A stretch of DNA of 64,000 nucleotides from an uncultured Altererythrobacter sp. (lineage in GTDB: Bacteria; Pseudomonadota; Alphaproteobacteria; Sphingomonadales; Sphingomonadaceae): positions 1-64,000 of the forward strand of contig CAJXJY010000016.1 in assembly GCA_913055875.1 (NCBI GenBank). Direction: 5' to 3'. This document shows, in pieces, positions 1-7,824 of the stretch (within the stretch, counting starts at the first letter, position 1; each line of letters begins with the position of its first letter). A program made the position numbers and the translations under genes. The notes below the pieces were generated by a model that saw only the letters and a list, made by a program, of their open reading frames with translations, did no database searches and was not told the origin of the DNA.

Positions 1-133
1 CCGGCCCACGCCCCCACCCGGCCACCCCGACCATAGTATCCTATGGGTGGCCGGGTGGGGGCGTGGGCCGGTGCCGCCCCGGCTTTCAGACATTGGCCAA
101 GCAGGCGACAGGTTTCGTCGCCGCCGGAAACCG
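1..133. repeat. Long palindromic repeat, family A, copy 1 (cut by window edge)
   Basis: Positions 1-27 and 45-71 are perfect reverse complements around a 17-nt loop (28-44), so this can form a 27-bp hairpin. The inner stem contains the core CCCCCACCCGGCCACCC. The following ~60 bp (about 72-133) match, in reverse complement, the left flank of the copy near 19.2 kb, so the repeated unit is larger than the hairpin. It ends just before the astD stop codon. The left end may continue outside the window. Two more copies lie at about 7.7 and 19.2 kb. Confidence 0.85.
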
Positions 134-142
134 AATCGGGCC

Positions 143-1558
143 TCAGCTCTCGCGGAAACCCACACCGATGCTGGCGCGCGGCTGGTCCATCTCGGTGCTC
201 GCGACCGGATAGGCGCAGTAATCCGCCGCGTAGAAAGCGGCGGGGCGGTGATTGCCCGACAGGCCGAGCCCGCCGAACGGTGCCTTGGACGAAGCGCCGT
301 TGGTCGGGCGGTTCCAGTTTACAATGCCCGCGCGGACATTGGCCCAGAAGCGGCTGTAGTCCTGCGGGCTGCCCCCGATCAGCGAGGCCGAGAGGCCGAA
401 TCGAGTCCGATTCGCCTCGGCGATGCCCTCGTCGAGATCCTTGACCCTGATCACCTGCAGCAGCGGGCCGAACAGCTCGACATCGGGCCGGTCGGCGAGC
501 GCGGTGGTGTCGATGATCGCGGGCGAGAGGAACGGCAGGTCGTCGTCGGGCCGGGTCATGTGCCGGATCGCCTTGCCGCCGTTCGACAGGAAATAGAGGA
601 AGCTCTCGACCAGCTGGTCGGCGGTGTCGTTGTCGATCACCGGACCCATGAAGGGGGCGGGATCGGCAAAGGGCTCGCCGAAGATGATCCGCCCGGTCAG
701 CGTCTTCACCTCGTCGACGATCGCGTCGTACATGCTCTCGACCACGATCAGCCGCCGCGCCGCGGTGCAGCGTTGCCCCGCGCTGGTGAAGGCGGACTGC
801 ACGATAAGCGTCGCCGCATCGGAAATCTTTGGAGTATCAGTGACTACGAGCGGATTGTTGCCACCCATTTCAAGTGCGACGATCTTGCCGGGATTGGTCG
901 CCAGCTTCTTGTTGATCGCGATTCCCGCCCGCGCCGAGCCGGTGAACAGCACCCCGTCGACCCCCGGATGCGCGACCAGTTCCTGACCCTCCTGCGGGCC
1001 GCCGACCAGCAGCTGCACGATCGCCGCCGAGATGCCCGCGCGGTTGAAGCAGTTGACCAGCAGTTCGGCGGTGGCGGGGGTCTTCTCGCTCGGCTTGAAG
1101 ATCACCGCATTGCCCGCGATCAGCGCGGGGACGATATGGCCGTTGGGCAGGTGTGCGGGGAAATTGTAGGGGCCCAGTACCGCCATGACGCCATGCGGCT
1201 TGTGGCGCACCGCGGCGGTGCCCTGCAGCGCGCTGTCGAGCTTCTTCTGCCCGGTGCGCTCGGCATAGGCCGTGACCGAGATTTCGACCTTGGCGATCAC
1301 CGATTCGACCTCGGTGCGGGCTTCCCACAACGGCTTGCCGGTCTCGCGCGCGATCGTTTCGGCGAGCTTGTCGAAATCCTTGCGCACCTCGTTGGCGAAG
1401 CGCCGGACCAGCTCGATCCGGTTGGCGAGCGGCTGCGCCGCCCAGGCGGGCCAGGCGCGGCGGGCGCGGTCCACCGTCTCGGAAACATTGCCGATTTTGC
1501 CGCGCCAGAGCTCTTCGCCGGTGGCGGGCTGGTAGGAGACGATCTCGGATTGGGACAC
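143..1558 (-). CDS. astD: N-succinylglutamate 5-semialdehyde dehydrogenase
   Basis: Oxidises succinylglutamate semialdehyde to succinylglutamate with NAD(+), the fourth step of the arginine succinyltransferase (AST) catabolic pathway; cytoplasmic. The 471-residue protein is a full-length aldehyde dehydrogenase. The PYNFP motif is at ~130-134 (Asn132 oxyanion), the FTGS turn at ~205-208, general base Glu230 in LEMGGNN, and nucleophile Cys264 in SAGQRCTAARR. The start is GTG at 1558 with GAGAGG upstream. Close homologues such as gabD are possible, but the PYNFPAHLPNGHIVPALIAG stretch is typical of AstD. Other ast genes, if adjacent, would lie left of the window. A family A palindrome follows the stop. 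Confidence 0.9.
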   Translation of the reverse strand: MSQSEIVSYQPATGEELWRGKIGNVSETVDRARRAWPAWAAQPLANRIELVRRFANEVRKDFDKLAETIARETGKPLWEARTEVESVIAKVEISVTAYAERTGQKKLDSALQGTAAVRHKPHGVMAVLGPYNFPAHLPNGHIVPALIAGNAVIFKPSEKTPATAELLVNCFNRAGISAAIVQLLVGGPQEGQELVAHPGVDGVLFTGSARAGIAINKKLATNPGKIVALEMGGNNPLVVTDTPKISDAATLIVQSAFTSAGQRCTAARRLIVVESMYDAIVDEVKTLTGRIIFGEPFADPAPFMGPVIDNDTADQLVESFLYFLSNGGKAIRHMTRPDDDLPFLSPAIIDTTALADRPDVELFGPLLQVIRVKDLDEGIAEANRTRFGLSASLIGGSPQDYSRFWANVRAGIVNWNRPTNGASSKAPFGGLGLSGNHRPAAFYAADYCAYPVASTEMDQPRASIGVGFRES

Positions 1559-1893
1559 GTATGCCGGCCTCTCTGGGTAATTTATTGTGTCTTTGTCACA
1601 AAGGCGTATAGTTAAGTTGCGTTAACGGCTCCGGGCTTCTAGCCTGAGTCGCGTTTCGGTCAATGTGTGCATCCATGCACAGCAGGCCGAACCTGCCGCG
1701 TGAGGCGGCGAGAGATACGCCGGCGGGCCGAATCGACGGGCTGCCGACAGGGGGTGAAAATCGGGGGGCGCCGCAGCATGCGGATCGACAATCTCCCAAC
1801 CCCGAAGTTGCTGGGTCGCAACCGCAATGCCGTGCGCGCATGCGCGCGGTACCTTAGTAGCTCCGGCAGTCGTGCCGATGGGAGAATAAGTTG
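1559..1893. other. Intergenic region between astD and the adhesin, with inverted repeats
   Basis: 335 bp between divergent genes; no convincing coding frame. It holds three short dyads: CTTTGTCACAAAG (1591-1603), TGTGCAT-cc-ATGCACA (1666-1681) and GCGCGCATGCGCGC (about 1833-1846). The first overlaps a candidate sigma-70 promoter. These could be operator sites for the adhesin or astD; this is inference only. Confidence 0.4.
1585..1613 (+). promoter_or_regulatory. Candidate sigma-70-like promoter upstream of the adhesin
   Basis: TTGTGT (1585-1590), a 17-nt spacer, then TATAGT (1608-1613) on the plus strand. The palindrome CTTTGTCACAAAG sits in the spacer and could bind a repressor. If used, it gives a 5' leader of about 270 nt before the adhesin start. 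Sequence inspection only. Confidence 0.3.
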
Positions 1894-4800
1894 ATGCGTA
1901 GGAAATCCACAATCTGGGCCGGTCTGAGCCTGTCCGGCTCGACTCTGGCGGCGGCGGTCTTCGCCACCACCGCGTTCACGGCGACGCCCGCAGCGGCGGA
2001 CGAATGTCTGCTCGACAGCAACGACAACGGCATTCCCGATATTCTCGACACGGACGGAGGGGCGATTTCCACCGGCACCGACGATTCGCTCGCCTGCGGC
2101 GTCGATGCCGAGGCAACGGCGAACTCGTCGGTAGCGATTGGCAATGCAGCGATTGCGGATGCGCAGTTCAGCGTGGCTATCGGCCGGAATTCCGGCGCGC
2201 GCGCTGTCGGCAGCACCGCTATCGGCACGACCGCGCGTGCCACCGGTGCCGAATCGAGTGCGATCGGCAGGGCGGCGGACGCTTCGGGTGCGCGCAGCAC
2301 GGCCGTGGGCTCCACTTCTCAGGCTTCGGGCGACTTCAGCACGGCGTTGGGCGCAACCGCCCGCGCTACCGCGGAAGGCGCGACGGCGCTGGGTGCGAAC
2401 GCGGCGGCCTCGGGCATCCAGTCGAACGCGATCGGCACCGAATCGGTCGCCAGCGGCGACGGCTCGAACGCGCAGGGTTTCCGCGCGGAAGCCTCGGGCA
2501 ACACGTCGACCGCCATCGGCCAGATGGCTGTCGCTTCGGGCGATGACGGCGTCGCGATCGGTGAAAGCGCGCTTTCCTCGGGCCTGAACTCGACCGCAGT
2601 CGGCTCCGAAAGCGTCGCCACCATGCCCGGCACCTCGGCGTTCGGCTGGCAGTCGGCGGCAACCGGCGTGCGTTCGACCGCACTCGGCCATCTCGCCACG
2701 GCGCAAGGTGAGCGGTCGCTGGCGGTCGGCGAGAACGCCGACGCGCAAAGCGACTTCTCGACTGCGATCGGCAACGAATCGATCGCCAACGGCATCGATG
2801 CCCTGGCAATCGGCGACTCCGCCTCCGCCACGGGTAATTCGACCACGGCAGTCGGCGGCGAAAGCATCGCCGATGGCGCCGGTGCCACCGCGGTCGGCTG
2901 GCAGTCCGCTGCCACGGCCGAACGCGCGACCGCGCTGGGTCACTTGGCGGTCGCAAGCGGAGTCCGCTCCACCGCGGTCGGCGAAGACGCCGATGCGACC
3001 GGCGACAACTCCACGGCGGTCGGCAACCTCGCCGAAGCCACCGATGTAGACGCCGTGGCGCTCGGCGGGCGTTCGTCCGCGACCGGAACCAACTCGACCG
3101 CGCTGGGTGTCGATTCCGACGCATCGGACACTTACGCGACCGCTCTCGGCAACGAAACGATCGCCTCCGCCAGCGGCGCCACCGCCGTCGGCGGCGGTGC
3201 GGAAGCATCGGGCGCGCAGTCGATCGCGATCGGCTCCGACACCACGACCTTCACCCGCACGACCGCCTCGGGCGCGCGTTCGATCGCGATGGGCCCGTCG
3301 ACCAGTGCGGCGGGCGACAATTCGGTAGCCATCGGCGACAGCGCGGATGCGAGCGACGAAGACGCAGTCGCGATCGGTGACCAGGCGACTGCCGGGTTCC
3401 ACGCGACAGCGGTCGGCGGCGAATCGATTGCGAGCCTTGCGGGCGACACCGCCTTCGGCTGGCAGGCTGCCGCGACCGGTGGCCAGGCGACCGCCGCGGG
3501 CCGCCAGGCTCAGGCGAGCGGCTTCCAGTCAGCCGCCTACGGCCAGAGCGCCGACGCCTCGGGCGAGAACAGCACCGCGATCGGCGCCTTCGCCGATGCC
3601 GACGGGCTGCAGTCCTTCGCCGGCGGTACCGTCGCGGCGGCCACGGCGCAGGGTTCGACCGCGGTCGGCAGCTTCTCGCTTGCCACGGGCGATTTCAGCG
3701 CCGCTTACGGCTATCAGGCCAGCGCGACCGGCTTCAATTCGTTCGCCGCGGGCCTGAACTCCACCGCCAGCGGGCTCGACGCGGTTGCCATCGGCAACGG
3801 TGCGACGGGTGGTGACGAAGACGCCGTGGCGGTCGGCCAGGGTGCGCAGTCGACCGGTTTCCACTCGACTGCGGTCGGTGCGGAATCCGAAGCGACCGCC
3901 GCGGGCGATACCGCGCTCGGCTGGCAGGCTTCGGCCACCGGTGGGCAGGCGACCGCGACGGGCCGCCAAGCGTCGGCGAGCGGCTTCCAGTCGAGCGCCT
4001 ACGGCCAGAGTTCGGATGCCAGCGGCGATCAATCCTTTGCCGGTGGTTTCCAGTCGGAAGCTTCCGGCCTCGACTCGGTGGCAATCGGCCGTGATTCGGA
4101 GGCCAGCGACGAGGATGCCGTGGCTCTCGGCCAGACGGCCGTTGCGAGCGGCTTCCACTCGACCGCGATCGGTGCGGAATCGATCGCGACCATGGCCGGC
4201 GACTCCGCATTCGGCTGGCAGGCTTCGGCCACCGGTGGCCAGGCGACTGCCACCGGCCGCCAGGCTTCGGCGAGCGGCTTCCAGGCGAGCGCCTACGGCC
4301 AGAGCTCGAGCGCGTCGGGCGATCAGTCGGTCGCGCTGGGTTACGCGGCGGATGCCAGCGGCGACAATTCGGTCGCCATCGGCAACGGCGTAGGCGCGAT
4401 GGAGAACCAGGTCTCGATCGGTAATTCGAGCAACTACTACACGCTGGCGGGCCTCGCGACGGGCGGCGACGACGAAATCGTTACCGTCGACGCCACCGGC
4501 CGGCTCGGCTCGATGTCGCTCGCCATGCTCGCCATGGGCGGCGGCGCCGACAGCGTCGAGATCGGCGACGGGGCCAACGCCTCGGCGGACGGCTCGGTCG
4601 CGATCGGCGACAACGCCATGGCGACCTCGGAGAACTCGGTTGCGATCGGCATCAACGCCGTCGCGAGCGGATCGACTGCGGTCGGCGGCAACTCGGCCGC
4701 GACCGGGGCCAATTCCGCCGCCTTCGGCGAGAACGCCACGGCGACCGGGACCGACAGCACCGCGCTCGGTGAGAACAGCGTCGCAAGCGCCGCTTTCGCC

Positions 4801-7110
4801 ACCGCCGTCGGCGAGGAAGCGGAAGCCACCGCCAATTCGAGCACGGCGGTCGGTGAATCGGCCTTCGCGACCGGTCAGTTCGGCGTTGCGGTCGGCCGCC
4901 TCGCGGGTGCGACCGACGACGGAGCGACCGCGATCGGTACCGCCGCTCGCGCCACCGGCGTCGAATCGAGTGCGCTGGGCCGTGCCGCCGATGCTTCGGG
5001 CACCCGCTCCACCGCGACGGGCTCGACCTCGGAGGCGTCGGGCGACTTCAGCTCGGCCTACGGTGCCACCGCACGTGCCCAGGGCGACGGTTCGACCGCC
5101 ATCGGTACCAACTCGCTCGCCACGGGCGTGAATTCGGGTGCCTTCGGCAACGACTCGAGCGCAACCGGGGACGGTGCCAACGCTCTCGGCTTCCAGGCCA
5201 GTGCGTCGGGTGCGGATTCGACCGCTCTCGGCGACCAGGCTTCGGCCACTGCCGACAATTCGGTCGCGCTCGGTGCCGGATCGGTTGCCGACCAGGCCGA
5301 CACCGTATCGGTCGGTGCGGTTGGCAGCGAACGCCGGATCGTCAATGTCGCCGACGGTGTCGACGACAGCGACGCGGCCACGGTCGGCCAGGTGAACGCA
5401 GTGGGTGCGACAGCGGCGGCCAATACGGCGGCCATCGCGGTCAACACCGCGGCGATCGCGGCCAACACTGCCGAACTGCAATACTTCGACGTCAACTCGA
5501 CGGCGGCTCCGGCTGCCGCGACCGGCACCGAAGCCGTTGCCATCGGCGGCAATGCGCAGGCGACCAGCGAGAATTCGGTTGCGATCGGCTTTAACGCCCT
5601 CGCAAGCGGATCGACCGCGGTCGGCGGCGGTGCTCAGGCCACCGGCGACGACTCGGCCGCGTTCGGCGAGAACGCGTTGGCCACCGGCGACGACAGTTCG
5701 GCGATCGGCGAGAACTCGACCGCTTCGGGCGACGACTCGACTGCAGTCGGCGAAGGTTCGTCGGCTACCGAACTATACGCCACCGCCGTCGGTTCGGGTG
5801 CGATAGCGTCGGCGGAATCCGCCACCGCCGTCGGCGCGGATGCGACTGCCAGCGGCTTCAACTCGACCGCTGTCGGCGACCTCGCCGAAGCATCGGGCGA
5901 CGACTCGACCGCACTGGGCGGCGATGCGTTCGCATCGGGCGAAGGAGCCACGGCGGTCGGCCAGGGCACTGACGCCAGCGGTGACAACGCGTTCGCCGGT
6001 GCCATCGGATCGAGCGCTTCCGGGCTCGACTCGGTCGCTCTCGGACGCGGTGCCGATGCCAGCGACGAAGACGCGGTTGCCGTCGGCCAGTCGGCCTCGG
6101 CGAGCGGTTTCCACTCGACCTCGGTCGGTGCCGAATCGCAGGCGACCATGTCGGGTTCGTCGGCCTTCGGCTGGCAGGCCATGGCCACCGGCGCGCAGGC
6201 GACGGCTACCGGTCGCCAGGCTTCGGCCAGCGGCTTCCAGTCGAGCGCCTACGGCCAGAGCGCCTCGGCGAGCGGCGACCAGTCGATCGCGGTGGGCTTC
6301 GGCGCCCAGGCGACCGACGAGGATGCCGTCGCAGTCGGCGAATCGTCCTCCGCGGCGTTCCACTCGACCGCTCTCGGCGGCGAGGCGGTCGCGATGGGCG
6401 AGGGGGCCACGGCACTGGGTTGGCAGTCCTCGGCTGCCGGCAACCAGTCAACCGCGGTCGGTCGTCAGGCCAGCGCCTCGGCGCTGCAGTCGACCGCACT
6501 CGGCCAGAGCGCATCGGCAGGTTTCGAAGGGTCGACCGCAGTCGGCTACGCCGCGACCACCGATCGCAACGGCCAGGTGAAGCTCGGCGGTTCGGGTAGC
6601 TCGGTGACGGTCGGCGATCTCGCCGCCAGCACCGCGGCGCAGACCGGTACGCTCTACGTCGCGACCACCGATGCCAGCGGCACGCTGGGTCAGGGCGCAA
6701 CCGTGGCTTCGTTCGCCACGGCGGCCAACTTGGCTGTGACCAACGCCAATGTCGCCACCAATACGGCGAACATCGCGACCAACACCAACAGCATCGCTGC
6801 CCTGCAGGCTCTGACGACGACCCAGCAGGGTCAGATCAACACCCTGTTCGGCGAGACGGCTCTCAACCGCGAGGCGATCGACCGTGCGAACGAGGGTGTC
6901 GCGATGGCGCTGGCGATGGAAAGCCCGATGCTTCCGGCAGGCACGAGCTTCGCTCTGTCGGGCGGTGTCGGCTACTTCGAGGACCAAGGTGCCGGCACGC
7001 TCGCCATCTCGGCGCGGATCGGCGAAAACGCCGCGTTCTCGGCCGGTGTCGGTGTCGGCTTCGACAGCGGCGAAGTCGGTGCACGCGGTGGCTTCCAAGT
7101 CGCCTGGTAA
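1894..7110 (+). CDS. YadA-like trimeric autotransporter adhesin
   Basis: Predicted type Vc secreted adhesin anchored in the outer membrane as a trimer; likely role is attachment or autoaggregation. From ATG 1894 it is 1,738 residues; a TTG lies one codon upstream, and GGGAGA at ~1880-1885 spaces better to the ATG. Signal peptide is ~1-35. Next comes a short Cys-containing segment (Cys38, Cys68) with an Asp/Asn-rich loop DSNDNGIPD resembling calcium-binding thrombospondin type 3 loops. Residues ~75-1140 are head repeats of 14-residue type (S.A.G..A.ASG). A HIM-type neck motif, RIVNVADG..DSDAATVGQVN, is at ~1145-1169. A second head follows to ~1570, then an Asn-rich coiled-coil stalk and a YadA beta-barrel anchor in the last ~75 residues. 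The chain ends in Trp rather than the usual Phe. Large internal duplications are obvious. It sits alone, followed by an intrinsic terminator. Confidence 0.93.
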   Translation: MRRKSTIWAGLSLSGSTLAAAVFATTAFTATPAAADECLLDSNDNGIPDILDTDGGAISTGTDDSLACGVDAEATANSSVAIGNAAIADAQFSVAIGRNSGARAVGSTAIGTTARATGAESSAIGRAADASGARSTAVGSTSQASGDFSTALGATARATAEGATALGANAAASGIQSNAIGTESVASGDGSNAQGFRAEASGNTSTAIGQMAVASGDDGVAIGESALSSGLNSTAVGSESVATMPGTSAFGWQSAATGVRSTALGHLATAQGERSLAVGENADAQSDFSTAIGNESIANGIDALAIGDSASATGNSTTAVGGESIADGAGATAVGWQSAATAERATALGHLAVASGVRSTAVGEDADATGDNSTAVGNLAEATDVDAVALGGRSSATGTNSTALGVDSDASDTYATALGNETIASASGATAVGGGAEASGAQSIAIGSDTTTFTRTTASGARSIAMGPSTSAAGDNSVAIGDSADASDEDAVAIGDQATAGFHATAVGGESIASLAGDTAFGWQAAATGGQATAAGRQAQASGFQSAAYGQSADASGENSTAIGAFADADGLQSFAGGTVAAATAQGSTAVGSFSLATGDFSAAYGYQASATGFNSFAAGLNSTASGLDAVAIGNGATGGDEDAVAVGQGAQSTGFHSTAVGAESEATAAGDTALGWQASATGGQATATGRQASASGFQSSAYGQSSDASGDQSFAGGFQSEASGLDSVAIGRDSEASDEDAVALGQTAVASGFHSTAIGAESIATMAGDSAFGWQASATGGQATATGRQASASGFQASAYGQSSSASGDQSVALGYAADASGDNSVAIGNGVGAMENQVSIGNSSNYYTLAGLATGGDDEIVTVDATGRLGSMSLAMLAMGGGADSVEIGDGANASADGSVAIGDNAMATSENSVAIGINAVASGSTAVGGNSAATGANSAAFGENATATGTDSTALGENSVASAAFATAVGEEAEATANSSTAVGESAFATGQFGVAVGRLAGATDDGATAIGTAARATGVESSALGRAADASGTRSTATGSTSEASGDFSSAYGATARAQGDGSTAIGTNSLATGVNSGAFGNDSSATGDGANALGFQASASGADSTALGDQASATADNSVALGAGSVADQADTVSVGAVGSERRIVNVADGVDDSDAATVGQVNAVGATAAANTAAIAVNTAAIAANTAELQYFDVNSTAAPAAATGTEAVAIGGNAQATSENSVAIGFNALASGSTAVGGGAQATGDDSAAFGENALATGDDSSAIGENSTASGDDSTAVGEGSSATELYATAVGSGAIASAESATAVGADATASGFNSTAVGDLAEASGDDSTALGGDAFASGEGATAVGQGTDASGDNAFAGAIGSSASGLDSVALGRGADASDEDAVAVGQSASASGFHSTSVGAESQATMSGSSAFGWQAMATGAQATATGRQASASGFQSSAYGQSASASGDQSIAVGFGAQATDEDAVAVGESSSAAFHSTALGGEAVAMGEGATALGWQSSAAGNQSTAVGRQASASALQSTALGQSASAGFEGSTAVGYAATTDRNGQVKLGGSGSSVTVGDLAASTAAQTGTLYVATTDASGTLGQGATVASFATAANLAVTNANVATNTANIATNTNSIAALQALTTTQQGQINTLFGETALNREAIDRANEGVAMALAMESPMLPAGTSFALSGGVGYFEDQGAGTLAISARIGENAAFSAGVGVGFDSGEVGARGGFQVAW

Positions 7111-7128
7111 GCCGCTACACATGCGATC

Positions 7129-7686
7129 ATGATTAGGATCGCACCCAACACGAAGATGCCGGGGCTGCGCGCCCCGGCATTTTTGTTTGCCTCGCTCGCT
7201 TTCGCCTTCTCGCCTGCCGCGCTGTCGGCCCAGCCGGTCGTTCAGGGCCAGCCGCTGCCGCAGCCGCAGGTGCAGCCACCGCCCTCCGTGCGCCCGACGC
7301 CGAGCCAGCTCGAACTGTCGAAGATGATCTGGTCGACCATGGCTGCGGTCGATCATGCCAACCGCTCGGGCAATTACTCGGTCCTGCGCGATATCGGTTC
7401 GCAGGGATTCCAGATCAACAACAACGCGGCGCGCCTGTCGGAAGTGTTTGCGGGCATCCGTAACTCGCGTATCGATCTCGGCGACACGCTGCTGGTGCCG
7501 CCGACCTACGCGGTAGCTCCGCAAGTGATCCAGCCGGACGTGTTCCGCGTCCAGGGCCTGTTCCAGCTGCGCCCGATCTCGATCGGGTTCGATCTGTATT
7601 ACCAGTGGGAGCAGGGCCGGTGGAAGCTGTTCGGGATCGACATCCAGCCGGTACAGATGGTCCAGCAGGGGCCGAACTCTCGCTAG
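7129..7686 (+). CDS. Small secreted protein of unknown function
   Basis: 185 residues, not recognised. An N-terminal signal peptide ends near ALSAQ (~34), then comes a Pro/Gln-rich stretch (PQPQVQPPPSVRPTP). The folded remainder ends in GFDLYYQWEQGRWKLFGIDIQP, which recalls the wedge fold of small NTF2-like domains; that is inference. No strong ribosome site precedes ATG 7129. ATG 7156 is in frame and would give a compact signal peptide beginning MPGLRAP. The first codons overlap the adhesin's terminator hairpin (7156-7187), so expression may depend on read-through. It lies 18 bp after the adhesin stop, so a role connected with the adhesin is possible but unproven. Confidence 0.75.
   Translation: MIRIAPNTKMPGLRAPAFLFASLAFAFSPAALSAQPVVQGQPLPQPQVQPPPSVRPTPSQLELSKMIWSTMAAVDHANRSGNYSVLRDIGSQGFQINNNAARLSEVFAGIRNSRIDLGDTLLVPPTYAVAPQVIQPDVFRVQGLFQLRPISIGFDLYYQWEQGRWKLFGIDIQPVQMVQQGPNSR
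7156..7187 (+). terminator. Intrinsic terminator of the adhesin gene
   Basis: A perfect 10-bp stem ATGCCGGGGC / GCCCCGGCAT with loop TGCGC, immediately followed by TTTTTGTTT. This is a textbook Rho-independent terminator, 46 nt after the adhesin stop. It lies inside the 5' end of the downstream reading frame. Confidence 0.85.
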
Positions 7687-7823
7687 AGTCGTTTTCAGCT
7701 ACGCTGAATCGGCACCGGCCTGCTCCCCCACCCGGCCACCCATAGGATACTATGGTCGGGGTGGCCGGGTGGGGGAGCGGGCCGGTGCCGCAACCGTTTC
7801 AGCTTTGCTGAAACAAACTCTAG
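7683..7823. repeat. Long palindromic repeat, family A, copy 2
   Basis: Arms 7711-7741 and 7759-7789 are 31 nt each with one mismatch (G-U compatible). The 17-nt loop ATAGGATACTATGGTCG is the exact reverse complement of the loop in copy 1. Small side hairpins flank it (TTCAGC-TAC-GCTGAA on the left, TTTCAGC-TTT-GCTGAAA on the right), and CTAGAGT/ACTCTAG bound the whole unit. It lies between two convergent genes. Confidence 0.85.
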
Positions 7824-7824
7824 A

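Noticed and set aside
1660..5481. Long antisense frames across the adhesin gene
   Set aside because: Repeats in the adhesin give repetitive antisense translations without domains.
2100..6500. CRISPR-like regular repeats
   Set aside because: The repeats are degenerate, code for 14-residue head units and have no identical repeat/unique spacer pattern; no cas genes.
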